A stretch of DNA of 64,000 nt from Vicingus serpentipes (GTDB taxonomy: Bacteria; Bacteroidota; Bacteroidia; Flavobacteriales_E; Vicingaceae): positions 477,732-541,731 of the forward strand of contig NZ_VOOS01000003.1 of assembly GCF_007993035.1 (NCBI RefSeq), given 5' to 3'. Below the pieces are notes generated by a model, which saw nothing but the letters and a program-made list of their open reading frames with translations, had not been told where the DNA came from and ran no database searches. Positions 1 to 9,194 of the stretch are shown piece after piece. Position 1 is the first letter of the stretch. Every line of letters begins with the position of its first letter. The position numbers and the translations under genes are program-made.

Positions 1-528
1 GGAATTTTATTATTCGAGTTGACAGATAAAAAAGTTTGGTCTAAAGCAATAAAAGATTCTACAGGTTTACAAGCTTTTTATGATAAAAACAAAAATAATT
101 ACATGTGGGGAGAGAGAGCTGATGTAACTATTTATAAATGTAGTGATGAAAAAGTAGCGGCTAACTTAGAAAAAATCTTAAAAAAGAAAGCTAAGAAAGG
201 TTATTCTAATAATGACATTTTAAAAATGGTAAATGTTGATAGTCAATTAGCTTTATCTATTGAGGAGGGTAAATATGAAAAAGGACAAAATGAATTGGTT
301 GATAAAGTTGAATGGAAAGCAGGTACTACTATTAAAAATGTTGCAGATAAAAATGTAAATATTGTGGTGATAAATGAAGTTTTAAAGCCAGAACCTAAGC
401 AGTTAAATGAAGTTAGAGGTTTAGTTACATCAGATTATCAAAATTATTTAGAAAAAGAATGGGTAGAAAATCTAAAAAGCAATTATAAGGTTACTGTAAA
501 TAATGAAGCTTTAAAACTTGTAAAGTAA
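1..528 (+). CDS. C-terminal part of a large PpiC-type peptidyl-prolyl isomerase (partial)
   Basis: The frame is open from the first base of the window to the TAA at 526-528, so the gene begins outside and only about 175 C-terminal residues are present. The visible part is Lys/Asn-rich and has no complete rotamase domain. Its ending (a VTSDYQNYLEKEWV segment, then a short basic tail) resembles the C-terminal end of the long SurA/PpiD-like isomerases of Bacteroidota. It is followed by two further periplasmic folding genes in the same direction, which supports this call. Known role of the family: periplasmic proline isomerisation and outer-membrane protein chaperoning. A terminator-like hairpin follows the stop. 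The family assignment is moderately secure because the catalytic domain lies outside the window. Confidence 0.65.
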   Translation, partial: GILLFELTDKKVWSKAIKDSTGLQAFYDKNKNNYMWGERADVTIYKCSDEKVAANLEKILKKKAKKGYSNNDILKMVNVDSQLALSIEEGKYEKGQNELVDKVEWKAGTTIKNVADKNVNIVVINEVLKPEPKQLNEVRGLVTSDYQNYLEKEWVENLKSNYKVTVNNEALKLVK

Positions 529-534
529 TAAAAT

Positions 535-566
535 AAAAAGAGCTGTAATTCACAGCTCTTTTTATT
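535..566 (+). terminator. Rho-independent terminator after the first isomerase gene
   Basis: A perfect 12-bp stem (535-546 with 552-563) has a 5-nt loop and ends in a T run. It separates the first gene from the lipoprotein gene starting at 579. Some read-through into the next gene is possible because no strong promoter is visible in the short gap. Confidence 0.8.
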
Positions 567-578
567 GACTTTAAACTA

Positions 579-1445
579 ATGAGAAATTTAATCTTCATAT
601 TATTTATAACCTTTTCTTTTGTTTCATGCAATTTATTTGAAGAAAAAATTGAAGAAAATGCTATTGCTCGAGTTCAAAATAAAATTTTATTTGATTCAGA
701 ACTAAAAGAAGTAATCCCTTTTGATGCTTCTACTGAAGATAGTTTATTGATTGCTAATAATTATATCCAAAAGTGGATTAAACAAAATTTGATACTTGAA
801 AAAGCTGAATTGAATTTAAAATCAGAACAAAAAAATTTCACTAAACAATTAGAAGATTATAGAAATACCTTGGTTATTTATACCTATGAAGGAGAATTAA
901 TTAATCAACGATTAGATACTAATGTTTCTGATCAAGAAATTAAGTTATATTATGAACAAAATGAACATAATTTTGATTTAAAAGACGATATTGTTAAGGT
1001 AAGATATTTGAAAGTAACAAAGCAGGCACCAAATATTAAAAAGATTAGAAAGTATTATAAATCTACTAAAGCAGAAGATGTAGAACAGCTAAAAGAGTTT
1101 TCTCATCAATTTGCTGAAAAGTTTCACTTAAATGAAAATGAGTGGATATTGTTTGATGAAGTATTAAAAGAAGTACCGATCAATGTTAGTGATAAATCAG
1201 GTTATTTAAAAAATGTTAAGTATACTGAAATAGAAGATTCATTATCTTACTATTTTGTATATTTTAAAGATTATAAGCTTGAAACAGATGTTTCGCCTCT
1301 TAGCTTTGAGAAAAAGAATATAAAAAACATTATTATTAATAGAAGGAAGTTGGAGTTGGTAAGTAAAATGAAGCAAGAATTGTATCAAGAAGCATTACAG
1401 AAAAAAGAATTTGAAATATATAAAAATGAAGAAAATAAACCTTAA
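579..1445 (+). CDS. SurA/PpiC-related periplasmic lipoprotein
   Basis: 288 aa. The N-terminus is a lipoprotein signal: basic start, hydrophobic stretch, then a lipobox ending in Cys17 (FVSC). The next segment (AIARVQNKILFDSELKEVIP, about residues 27-46) looks like the N-terminal chaperone region of SurA-like proteins. The remainder is charged and helical and has no clear parvulin signature. Its 3' end overlaps the SurA-like gene by 20 bp, so the two are probably translationally coupled. Inference: a membrane-anchored partner in outer-membrane protein folding. An alternative is a catalytically inactive isomerase. The family is suggested by context and the N-terminal segment, not by a full domain match. 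Confidence 0.6.
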   Translation: MRNLIFILFITFSFVSCNLFEEKIEENAIARVQNKILFDSELKEVIPFDASTEDSLLIANNYIQKWIKQNLILEKAELNLKSEQKNFTKQLEDYRNTLVIYTYEGELINQRLDTNVSDQEIKLYYEQNEHNFDLKDDIVKVRYLKVTKQAPNIKKIRKYYKSTKAEDVEQLKEFSHQFAEKFHLNENEWILFDEVLKEVPINVSDKSGYLKNVKYTEIEDSLSYYFVYFKDYKLETDVSPLSFEKKNIKNIIINRRKLELVSKMKQELYQEALQKKEFEIYKNEENKP

Positions 1446-2781
1446 TAGCTTAATTGCATTTTCATTACTATTCACAAGTTTGGTTGGTTTTTCACAAAAT
1501 GAAGGTGGAAAAGTGATAGATGGAATTGTAGCTACAGTTGGTGATAAAATAGTTTTAAAATCTGAAATTGAAAATCAGATTACATCTTTAAAAGCTCAAG
1601 GGGTTATTATTGATGATGCTGCTAAATGTCAATTATTTGAAGAGGTTTTGTTTCAAAAATTATTGTTAAACCAAGCAGCAATTGATAGCGTAGAGGTTAC
1701 AGAGGCTCAAGTTGAATCGGAGATGAATAGAAGATTAAACTATTTTATTTCTCAAGTTGGTTCAGAACAACGTTTAGAACAATACTATAAAAAATCGATG
1801 ATTGAAATTAAGAATGAGTTTAGAGTTATTGTTGAAGAACAATTAATTGTTCAGATGATGCAAGGAAATATTACAGGAGGGGTGAAAGTAACCCCAGAAG
1901 AAGTAAAGAACTTTTATAAAGGATTACCAGAAGATAGCATACCAACAGTTAATTCAGAAGTTGAGGTGGCTCAAATATTAATAAATGCAAAAGAGAGCGA
2001 TGCTGCTAAAAATCAAGCTAGAGAGCGTTTAAATGGAATTAGAGAAAGAATAATAAATGGAGAACAATTTTCTACGTTAGCTGTTTTATATTCTGAAGAT
2101 GAAGGCTCTGCTAAAAAAGGAGGAGAACTTGGTTTTTTAGGAAGAGCTGATTTAGTTCCAGAATATTCTACCACCGCTTTTAAATTAAAAAACAGCACAG
2201 TCTCTGAAATAGTTGAATCACAATTTGGGTTTCATATTATTCAATTAATAGAAAGAAGAGGACAGAAAATAAATACTCGGCACATTTTAATTAAAGTTCA
2301 AGTAGAAGAGGAACAAATTTTATTAGCAAAGCAAAAAGCAGATAGTATCTATAATTTAATAACAACTGATACTTTAACTTTTGGTGAATTGGCGTTTAAA
2401 TATTCTGACGATAAACAAACAAAGAATAGTGATGGGTTAATGGTGAGCCCTCAAACAGGTACATCAATTTTAGATATAGAACAAGTTGATCCTCAAATAT
2501 TTTATATTATAGATAATATGAAACCAGGAGAGATATCTAAACCTGTACCAGCCGAATCGTTTGATGGAAAGAAAGGATATAGAATTATTAAACTACTAAG
2601 TAAAACTGAACCTCATAAGGCTAAGTTTGAAACAGATTACGCTAGAATACAAGAAGCTGCTTTAGCTGGAAAGCAAAATGAGGCAAATCAAAAGTGGATT
2701 AAAGATAAGATAAAGACTACTTTTATTAAAATTGATGATGAGTATATGAATTGCTCGTTTGATAACAACTGGTCTAATTAA
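1426..2781 (+). CDS. SurA-like periplasmic chaperone / peptidyl-prolyl isomerase
   Basis: 451 aa from the ATG at 1426; a TTG lies five codons upstream, but the ATG opens a normal signal peptide (MKKINLNSLIAFSLL... ending near GFSQ). Domain order: SurA N-terminal helical region (about 25-170), first rotamase domain from about 178 with the typical GGELGFLGRADLVPEY segment, second rotamase domain from about 282 (NTRHILI), then a short basic tail. Known role: escorts unfolded outer-membrane proteins across the periplasm. The start lies inside the preceding lipoprotein gene (20-bp overlap). The MoxR ATPase gene follows after 41 bp, an arrangement I recognise from other Bacteroidota. Confidence in the family is high; the exact start is slightly less certain. 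Confidence 0.9.
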   Translation: MKKINLNSLIAFSLLFTSLVGFSQNEGGKVIDGIVATVGDKIVLKSEIENQITSLKAQGVIIDDAAKCQLFEEVLFQKLLLNQAAIDSVEVTEAQVESEMNRRLNYFISQVGSEQRLEQYYKKSMIEIKNEFRVIVEEQLIVQMMQGNITGGVKVTPEEVKNFYKGLPEDSIPTVNSEVEVAQILINAKESDAAKNQARERLNGIRERIINGEQFSTLAVLYSEDEGSAKKGGELGFLGRADLVPEYSTTAFKLKNSTVSEIVESQFGFHIIQLIERRGQKINTRHILIKVQVEEEQILLAKQKADSIYNLITTDTLTFGELAFKYSDDKQTKNSDGLMVSPQTGTSILDIEQVDPQIFYIIDNMKPGEISKPVPAESFDGKKGYRIIKLLSKTEPHKAKFETDYARIQEAALAGKQNEANQKWIKDKIKTTFIKIDDEYMNCSFDNNWSN

Positions 2782-2822
2782 TAACTTTTAGTATTTTTAG
2801 AATCATTAATTGATAATAAACT

Positions 2823-3794
2823 ATGGCTGAATCTCCTTACCAAAATGATGTTGAAGCAATTGATGCTTTTGTAAAAAAATACGAATTACTAACTAAAGAA
2901 ATTGGGAAAGTAATTGTAGGGCAAGATGACGTAATTAAAAATCTATTAATTACTGTTTTTAGTCGAGGACACTGCTTATTAGTTGGTGTACCAGGTTTAG
3001 CTAAAACCTTATTGATTAATACCATTTCTGATGCATTAGGATTGAGCTTTAACCGTATTCAGTTTACACCAGATTTAATGCCTTCAGATATTATAGGTTC
3101 TGAAATTTTAGATGAGAACAAGAATTTTAAATTTATAAAAGGACCCATTTTTGCCAATATGATTTTGGCTGATGAGATTAACCGTACACCACCTAAAACG
3201 CAAGCAGCCTTACTAGAAGCCATGCAAGAAAAAACGGTTACTGCTGCGGGGCATCAATATAAGCTAGATAACCCATTTTTTGTATTAGCAACACAAAACC
3301 CAATAGAACAAGAGGGAACTTACCCTTTGCCAGAAGCACAATTAGACCGTTTTATGTTTAACATTTGGGTAGATTATCCAAAATATGCTGAAGAACTAGC
3401 CATTGTAAAAAGCACGACTACTGATAATCATGTGGTATTAAACCACATTATGAGTGCTGAAGAAATTGTGTTTTTTCAAAACTTAATACGTAAAATGCCA
3501 GTAACCGATAATGTTATTGAGTATGCTGTTAAGTTGGCAACAAGTACTCGTGCAGGAAGTGAGTTTGCTACCGAAAATGTAAACAACTATTTAAGTTGGG
3601 GAGCTGGACCAAGAGCCTCTCAATATTTAATTATTGGAGCAAAGTGCCATGCAGCTATTAATGGTAAATATGCACCAGATATTGAAGATGTGAAAGCTGT
3701 TGCTGAACCAATTTTAAGACATCGTATTGTACGAAATTACAAAGCTGAAGCAGATGGTTTTTCTATTGAAAAGATAATTGAGAGTTTATTGTAA
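2823..3794 (+). CDS. MoxR-family AAA+ ATPase
   Basis: 323 aa. Walker A is GVPGLAKT at residues 55-62, Walker B is LADEIN at about 115-120, and the following RTPPKTQAALLEAMQE segment is typical of MoxR/RavA-type AAA+ proteins. The C-terminal lid domain spans roughly residues 200-320. MoxR ATPases act as chaperones that load metals or assemble complexes, often with VWA-domain proteins. No VWA gene lies next to it here, so the substrate is unknown. The gene follows the SurA-like gene on the same strand and ends 8 bp from the end of the convergent ABC transporter gene, with no terminator hairpin between them. Confidence 0.92.
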   Translation: MAESPYQNDVEAIDAFVKKYELLTKEIGKVIVGQDDVIKNLLITVFSRGHCLLVGVPGLAKTLLINTISDALGLSFNRIQFTPDLMPSDIIGSEILDENKNFKFIKGPIFANMILADEINRTPPKTQAALLEAMQEKTVTAAGHQYKLDNPFFVLATQNPIEQEGTYPLPEAQLDRFMFNIWVDYPKYAEELAIVKSTTTDNHVVLNHIMSAEEIVFFQNLIRKMPVTDNVIEYAVKLATSTRAGSEFATENVNNYLSWGAGPRASQYLIIGAKCHAAINGKYAPDIEDVKAVAEPILRHRIVRNYKAEADGFSIEKIIESLL

Positions 3795-3802
3795 CAAAAA
3801 TT

Positions 3803-5587
3803 TTAAACCGCCATCAACTGGATGTTACTCAAGTTTTTGTAAATCCCGTTTTCCTTTTTAATCAATTCGTCGTGGGTTCCAGTTTCTTTAATTTTTCCGT
3901 TTTCCAATACCAATATTTTATCAGCATTTTTAATGGTACTTAATCGGTGTGCAATTACAATAGATGTACGTCCTTTCATTAAGCGTTCTAAGGCTTCTTG
4001 AACTAATCGTTCGCTTTCGCTATCTAAAGCACTTGTTGCTTCATCTAACACCAAAATAGAAGGGTCTCTTAATATTGCTCTAGCAATAGCAACACGTTGT
4101 TTTTGTCCGCCACTCAGTTGTATTCCTCTGTCACCAACTATAGTTTCAAATTTCTCAGGGAAACTTTCAATAAACTCTAACGCATTGGCTTGTTTAGCAG
4201 CAGCAAAAATTTCTTCGTCAGTTGCTCCAGGTTTACCATATTCAATATTTTCTTTTATGGTTCCTCCAAAAAGCATTACTTCTTGTGGTACTAATGCCAT
4301 CTGACTTCTTATTTCTGATAGATGGTACTCATTAAAATCTATACCATCAATTGTGATATCTCCTTCATTGGGTTTGTAAAAACCAAAAATTAAAGCTGCA
4401 ATGGTAGATTTACCTGCTCCACTTGGCCCAACAAAAGCAATTTGCTTTCCATGTTCTACTGAAAAAGAAATATCCCTTATTACTTCTATATCTCTTCTAG
4501 AAGGATAAGAAAAGTTAACATTATTAAAACTTAAATTACCTTCTATTTTAATTGAATTCGATTTTGTTAAAGCGATATCTTCTGTTTTTTCTTCCAAAAT
4601 ATCCATTAAACTTTCGGTAGCTCCAATCGCTTTTTGTAGTTGTGAAAATAAATCGGCAGTACCTCCAAACGAAACACCAATAAATGCAGCATACAAAGCA
4701 AACTGTAATAATTCTCCTATAGTAATACCTTTAGTTGGGTCAAGTTCGTTAATCGCAACCATGTGTAAACCATACCATATTATTGCCATTAAGCCAGAAC
4801 CAGCAACAAACATAATTAAGCCAATAAACATTCCTCTCCATTTCGCTCTTTTAATTGAAGTTGCTACAGATTGGTCTATACTTTTATTGTAGCGTAAAAT
4901 TTCAAAAAACTCATTGGCGTACGCTTTTACACTAGCAATTCCATGTAAAGTTTCATCTACCACTTTGTTAGATTCTGTAATATCGTCTTGTGCAATAACA
5001 GATAGTTTTTTTATGAACTTACCAAAGAAAACACCTATTAAAGCAATAACGGGGATTAATGCAATAATAAAAACGGTTAACCTTCCAGAAATGTAAACCA
5101 AGAAAAATAAACCAACTGGTATTGTTATTATTTGACGAATTATTTCAGCAATGGTAATCGTAAATGTTTCTTGTAATAATGAAACATCAGCACTAATTCT
5201 ACTGCTTAATTCACCAACTCTTTTTTGAGAAAAGAAACTCATTGGAGATGAAATTAAATGCTGGTAAGTTTTTGTCTTAAGTAATGCTAACGATTTGTGA
5301 GCTACAATTCCAAATAAATAAATTCTTAAAAAAGCAGAAAAACCAATAACAAAAAACAATCCAATTAATAATTGGATAAAGTATTTAACTTCTGCGTCAG
5401 AAGAGCTTTTTACAGCATCCATTAAGTTTCCTAATATTCTAGGAAAAGCTAACATAGCCACTGTGGAGAACAATAAAACAACCATTCCAATTCCAAAAGG
5501 AACTCTAAATGGTTTTATAAATTGGAATACGCGTAAAGCTTTTCTAGTTGATTCTTTTGAAAATTTTGGTCTATCTTTTCTCGCCAT
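3803..5587 (-). CDS. MsbA-like ABC exporter (fused membrane and ATPase domains)
   Basis: 594 aa half-transporter. The six-helix exporter membrane domain covers about residues 25-330. The nucleotide-binding domain has Walker A GPSGAGKST from 387, the signature LSGGQ at 491-495 and Walker B ILVLDE at 511-516, followed by the switch His in IAHRLS. It should homodimerise in the inner membrane and export a lipid or hydrophobic substrate. MsbA (lipid A flippase) and lipid/peptide exporters share this architecture, so the substrate is not defined by sequence. Its ATG overlaps the stop of the upstream oxygenase gene (TAATG on the minus strand), which indicates translational coupling. Confidence 0.9.
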   Translation of the reverse strand: MARKDRPKFSKESTRKALRVFQFIKPFRVPFGIGMVVLLFSTVAMLAFPRILGNLMDAVKSSSDAEVKYFIQLLIGLFFVIGFSAFLRIYLFGIVAHKSLALLKTKTYQHLISSPMSFFSQKRVGELSSRISADVSLLQETFTITIAEIIRQIITIPVGLFFLVYISGRLTVFIIALIPVIALIGVFFGKFIKKLSVIAQDDITESNKVVDETLHGIASVKAYANEFFEILRYNKSIDQSVATSIKRAKWRGMFIGLIMFVAGSGLMAIIWYGLHMVAINELDPTKGITIGELLQFALYAAFIGVSFGGTADLFSQLQKAIGATESLMDILEEKTEDIALTKSNSIKIEGNLSFNNVNFSYPSRRDIEVIRDISFSVEHGKQIAFVGPSGAGKSTIAALIFGFYKPNEGDITIDGIDFNEYHLSEIRSQMALVPQEVMLFGGTIKENIEYGKPGATDEEIFAAAKQANALEFIESFPEKFETIVGDRGIQLSGGQKQRVAIARAILRDPSILVLDEATSALDSESERLVQEALERLMKGRTSIVIAHRLSTIKNADKILVLENGKIKETGTHDELIKKENGIYKNLSNIQLMAV

Positions 5588-6408
5588 TAGAATTTTTTCT
5601 TGTTTTTATCTTGAAAATCTAAAGAAGTAATCCCTAGTTTTTTTAATAATCTTTTGATATTTAATTTTAAAGGTTCTTTTATAGATGTTGCTACTTTTTT
5701 ACCAATAGCATCATCTGGTCTTGCTTTAAAATGAGAGTCCACATACTTAAAACCTTTTTCCGGTTTAGTAGAATAGTAGGTGTAAAATGATTTTCGTGTC
5801 TCTCCTTCTGGAACTGTTATTTTTCCATAGCCATGAGGAGTTGTTTCGTCAGTTAAAAATATTACAGCTCTATTCCAATCACAAGGAATAGTCGCTTCAC
5901 ATTTTGTCATTTTCTGATCCCACAATTCTAAATCACCGCCGTATTCAGGTTTCCATTCCTTATTTAGGTAAATTAAAAAATTTAACCTTCTCCAAAGGTC
6001 TTCCATAGGGTTGTAGTTAGAGTCGATATGAACATCAACATAACTTCCATTCGAGCCTTGATGAACTCCAGCACCTAAAGCGTCATCAGATGTAACTAAA
6101 CCAGTTAAACCAGTTATAGTTTCTATATTTTTAATAAAATCAGGATGGGCTAAAGCTTTTTTTATTACTAAAAAGTCTGGATGAAAACGATCAAAATGAT
6201 AGTCTTCGTTTTTATTTTCGTTTAAGCTTTTACGCTTCACATTTAAAATATCCATTTTAGGAAAATTCTCGTAAAGTGAAGTCGCAAATTCTTCATCCAA
6301 AAAATTAGGTAAAACAACATGTTTACATGGTTTCCCATTTTCAAAATCGTGTTTTAGCTGAAGAACTTTTTCTTCATCTAAATAGATAGGATTTATAATG
6401 TTTTTCAT
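5587..6408 (-). CDS. 2-oxoglutarate/Fe(II)-dependent oxygenase (prolyl-hydroxylase-like)
   Basis: 273 aa. The facial triad is visible: HID (His127, Asp129) and His192 in TTPHGYG, with Arg205 (GETRKSF) placed to bind 2-oxoglutarate. Spacing fits the 2OG-FeII_Oxy_3 family. The segment YGGDLELWD before the distal His is characteristic of the group. There is no signal peptide, so the protein is cytoplasmic. Known chemistry: hydroxylation coupled to 2OG decarboxylation; the substrate cannot be read from the sequence. It is coupled to the MsbA-like exporter immediately downstream, suggesting modification of whatever is exported, though this is inference only. A TATCTTTG promoter-like box lies about 24 bp upstream of the start. 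Confidence 0.85.
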   Translation of the reverse strand: MKNIINPIYLDEEKVLQLKHDFENGKPCKHVVLPNFLDEEFATSLYENFPKMDILNVKRKSLNENKNEDYHFDRFHPDFLVIKKALAHPDFIKNIETITGLTGLVTSDDALGAGVHQGSNGSYVDVHIDSNYNPMEDLWRRLNFLIYLNKEWKPEYGGDLELWDQKMTKCEATIPCDWNRAVIFLTDETTPHGYGKITVPEGETRKSFYTYYSTKPEKGFKYVDSHFKARPDDAIGKKVATSIKEPLKLNIKRLLKKLGITSLDFQDKNKKKF

Positions 6409-6431
6409 TAAAATGATTGTTTACAAGCGAA

Positions 6432-6439
6432 CAAAGATA
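6432..6439 (-). promoter_or_regulatory. Candidate Bacteroidota -7 box for the oxygenase-exporter pair
   Basis: On the minus strand this reads TATCTTTG, an exact match to TAnnTTTG. It lies 23 bp before the oxygenase start codon. No convincing -33 TTG sits at the usual distance, so the assignment rests on the -7 match and position. Confidence 0.4.
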
Positions 6440-6453
6440 AGTAAAATCTAAGT

Positions 6454-8199
6454 TTAAAAGTAGTTCACAAAACCAAAGTGAACTTTTGCATTTTTAAACA
6501 ACATTGGATTGTCAAATTGTTTACCTAAAGCATAGCTAATAGAGAAAATTCCGGCTTTGGTTTCAAAGCTCATACCAGCTCCAAATCCATATGGAGTATC
6601 TGAAATATTAGAATTGATTTTACGATTTTCGTAATATGCTCCATCTGCAAATAAATAAAGATAAGAGTTTTGCTCTAAGATAAAACGATATTCTATAGTT
6701 TGAATAGTATAAGATGATGTATAAATTGATTCTTCATCAAATCCTCTTAATGTAAAAAGACCACCTATTCTTAATAATTCATTTTCAAAAAGGTTGTCGT
6801 TGTAGGTTAATCCATTTTGAGTGCCAATTTTAATTACACTTCTGTTTCTAATAGGAAGATATATACTAGCGTTTAAGTTAACATTATAAAGGTTAGATTT
6901 GAGCTTTATGTCATTATACAAACTTTCATCTAAGGCATTATTTTTTTTAATTTTTTTCGTCCCTATCGCACCTTCAGTATCTATTTCGTATCCTTTTCTA
7001 GGGTTTAATCGATAATCTAGTTTAGCATAATAAAAGTTAATGCCATAAAGCTGAGTAGAAATATCTGCAAAATTTGGTAAAACTGTTAGCGTTTCAAAAC
7101 CTGAAGTAGATAATAGGGACGATGATTTGTTTTGAAAAAACACGCTCATATAGTTATTCCCTTTTAGGATGTAACGAATTCCAATTTTATTAAAAACATC
7201 TATAAAGGTGGTATCTTTTTTAAATAATTTAAAGTTAAAATCTAATCCAAAAGGAGTATTAAACAGAAAGGGGTAGCTAAATTTTGCTTTTAAATCTTGA
7301 GTGCTTTTTTGTAAAGATCTCCAGTTAAAATCGATTTCTTCTCCTTTTTTAAATGAGTTAACAAGATTTAATTTTACATCACCGGTAAAACGTAATTCGC
7401 CTGTATTGTTGTCAGGTTGAATACCTAAAACACCATTAAAACGACTGGCTTTTTTCTTTTTAAGATTAAGAAGAAGCTCGTTTTCATTTTCTTTGAAAAT
7501 CATTTTAAATGGTTGTTCCTCCTCTACAAAAGGAAGCTCTTTAATTCTATTGCTTATAGTTTTTATTAAGGTTTCATTGTAATAATCTCCATTTTTTATT
7601 CGAATGTAATTTTGGATGTATCGATCAGAAATTGTTGCTGTGCCAATAATTTTAACACTATCAACCAAACAGAATTTATTTTTTGAAAGATTAAGATTAG
7701 CAGAAATGGTATTGTTATAAATGCCCAAGCTATCCATTTTTAATGAAGCAAATGGGAATCCATTATTTTCATAATGCGTGATAATTCGTTCATAAAAGGA
7801 ATAGAGTTGTCTATTATTAAAAGGTCGATTCATGAAGATTTTATCTCTAAAGCCAACTTTACTTAATACTTCTTCATCAATATTGGTTGTGGTTAAATAC
7901 GTCCATTTGTACTGTTTACCTAAATGAATATATGCTTTATAGGTAGTAGAGTCAATGAGAACACTATCTATAGTTGCCGTTAAATAAGCTTGACTATTTA
8001 ATTGATTTACAATAGCTGTTAGTTCTGTTTTTAATTCTAACTGATTAATAATTTTATTGTAGCTAATAATTTTTGAAGGTTTTATTAGGCTATCACTAAA
8101 TACCAATTTTAGCTCAATTTTTTGTGCAAAAAGTTGAGCAGTACTAAAAATTAGAACAAATAATATGAAGTTGAGTTTAGCCAAAATTGTATAGTACAA
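6454..8199 (-). CDS. Omp85/BamA-TamA-like outer membrane protein
   Basis: About 581 aa with a Sec signal peptide ending near LFAQ. The N-terminal half (to about residue 250) contains POTRA-like segments, for example the ENNGFPFASLKMDS pattern. The C-terminal half is an Omp85/D15-type beta-barrel with the GLFTLRGFDEESIYTS element (L6-loop-like R-G-F) and a terminal aromatic (NYF). Known family role: insertion or translocation of outer-membrane or lipid substrates. It is shorter than BamA (fewer POTRA repeats), so a TamA-like or single-substrate Omp85 is more likely. There is no ATG near the N-terminus; start candidates are TTG at 8199 or TTG at 8184. The ung gene lies 17 bp upstream in the same direction. 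Confidence 0.8.
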   Translation of the reverse strand: MYYTILAKLNFILFVLIFSTAQLFAQKIELKLVFSDSLIKPSKIISYNKIINQLELKTELTAIVNQLNSQAYLTATIDSVLIDSTTYKAYIHLGKQYKWTYLTTTNIDEEVLSKVGFRDKIFMNRPFNNRQLYSFYERIITHYENNGFPFASLKMDSLGIYNNTISANLNLSKNKFCLVDSVKIIGTATISDRYIQNYIRIKNGDYYNETLIKTISNRIKELPFVEEEQPFKMIFKENENELLLNLKKKKASRFNGVLGIQPDNNTGELRFTGDVKLNLVNSFKKGEEIDFNWRSLQKSTQDLKAKFSYPFLFNTPFGLDFNFKLFKKDTTFIDVFNKIGIRYILKGNNYMSVFFQNKSSSLLSTSGFETLTVLPNFADISTQLYGINFYYAKLDYRLNPRKGYEIDTEGAIGTKKIKKNNALDESLYNDIKLKSNLYNVNLNASIYLPIRNRSVIKIGTQNGLTYNDNLFENELLRIGGLFTLRGFDEESIYTSSYTIQTIEYRFILEQNSYLYLFADGAYYENRKINSNISDTPYGFGAGMSFETKAGIFSISYALGKQFDNPMLFKNAKVHFGFVNYF

Positions 8200-8216
8200 C
8201 GCTTAAAGTGAAGGGA

Positions 8217-8906
8217 TTATTTTACATTCCAATCTATTGGATTTTTCCCCATGGATATTAACAATTTGTTGGTTTTACTAAAATGTTTGTTTCCAAACCA
8301 ATAACCTCGGTTCGCGCTTAAAGGTGATGGATGTCCAGTAGTTAAAATGTGGTGTTTTTTTCTGTCAATTTTTGCACCTTTTTTCTTTGCAAATCCGCCC
8401 CACAATAAAAATATAATACCTTCTCGTTTTTCTGACAATTGTTGAATAACCGAATCGGTAAATTTTTGCCAACCAATATTTTGATGTGAATTAGGGTCGC
8501 TCTCTCTAACTGTTAGGCTAGCATTTAATAAAAGTACACCTTGTTTTGCCCATGAAGTTAAATTTCCATTTGCTGGATAAGGAATGTTTAAGTCAGTTTT
8601 TAATTCTTTAAAAATATTTTCTAGGGATGGGGGAAATTTGATGCCATCTTGAACTGAAAAAGATAAACCATGAGCTTGTCCAATACCATGATATGGATCT
8701 TGACCAATAATAACAACTTTTACATCATCAAAAGGTGTAGTGTTAAAAGCCTTAAAAATGTCCTTGCTAGGAGGGTATATGGTAAAGTTTTTTTGTTCGT
8801 TTATTAAAGTGGATTTTATATTGATAAAATAATCGCTATTAAATTCCTTTTGCAGGACTTTTTTCCAGCTTTTTTCGATATTAGTTTTTATTACTTGCAT
8901 GCACAT
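8217..8906 (-). CDS. ung: Uracil-DNA glycosylase, family 1
   Basis: 229 aa if the ATG at 8906 is used; a second in-frame ATG at 8900 would remove two residues. The water-activating motif GQDPYH is at about residues 68-73 and the Leu-intercalation/catalytic His motif GHPSPLSA at about 191-198, both diagnostic of family 1 UDG. It removes uracil from DNA as the first step of base-excision repair in the cytoplasm. Length matches the family. A TAATTTTG box overlaps the region just upstream of the first ATG, so the second ATG could serve on a very short-leader transcript. The Omp85-like gene follows 17 bp downstream. Confidence 0.97.
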   Translation of the reverse strand: MCMQVIKTNIEKSWKKVLQKEFNSDYFINIKSTLINEQKNFTIYPPSKDIFKAFNTTPFDDVKVVIIGQDPYHGIGQAHGLSFSVQDGIKFPPSLENIFKELKTDLNIPYPANGNLTSWAKQGVLLLNASLTVRESDPNSHQNIGWQKFTDSVIQQLSEKREGIIFLLWGGFAKKKGAKIDRKKHHILTTGHPSPLSANRGYWFGNKHFSKTNKLLISMGKNPIDWNVK

Positions 8907-8914
8907 CAAAATTA
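8907..8914 (-). promoter_or_regulatory. Candidate -7 box abutting the ung start
   Basis: The minus strand reads TAATTTTG, an exact TAnnTTTG match, directly before the ATG at 8906. If it is active, transcription would start near 8900-8903, favouring the ATG at 8900 and an almost leaderless message. No clear -33 element was found. Confidence 0.3.
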
Positions 8915-9024
8915 ACTAAAAAATAGAGGAATAAAGGCTATGTGAATAGTTAACAAACTTCCATTGAACTGTTAAAATAAATAGTTGTGAAAAAATAAAT
9001 TAGTGTTAAATGATTATTTATTAT

Positions 9025-9032
9025 TATTTTTG
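9025..9032 (+). promoter_or_regulatory. Candidate -7 box upstream of the small lipoprotein and ytxJ genes
   Basis: TATTTTTG matches TAnnTTTG and lies 30 bp before the ATG at 9063, giving a leader of about 25 nt. A -33 TTG at the proper distance is not apparent. Confidence 0.35.
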
Positions 9033-9062
9033 GTTTTTACTAACAAATTACACCATTCAGGA

Positions 9063-9188
9063 ATGAAAAAAGTTTTAATCGCATCAGCTACTCTTTTTTT
9101 AATAGCATTAGTTTATTCTTCATGTAAATCTCACGAGTCTTGTCCTGCTTATGGTAAAGCCGATACAAGTAAAAATGTTCGTGCGTAA
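9063..9188 (+). CDS. Small lipoprotein with CPAYGK motif (41 aa)
   Basis: The reading frame could begin further upstream, but the ATG at 9063 gives a clean lipoprotein: basic start MKK, hydrophobic core, lipobox YSSC with Cys at residue 20, and a mature part of only about 22 residues with the sequence SCPAYGKADTSK. I recognise tiny lipoproteins with a CPAYGK motif as recurrent in Bacteroidota, but no function is known to me. It ends 6 bp before the bacilliredoxin gene, so the two form an operon. The two Cys residues in the mature peptide (one lipidated) might suit redox or metal chemistry, which is speculation. Confidence 0.7.
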   Translation: MKKVLIASATLFLIALVYSSCKSHESCPAYGKADTSKNVRA

Positions 9189-9194
9189 ATAACC

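Noticed and set aside
9003..9062. Upstream extension of the 41-aa lipoprotein
   Set aside because: The extension contains the candidate -7 box and would destroy the lipoprotein signal; the ATG at 9063 gives a proper one.
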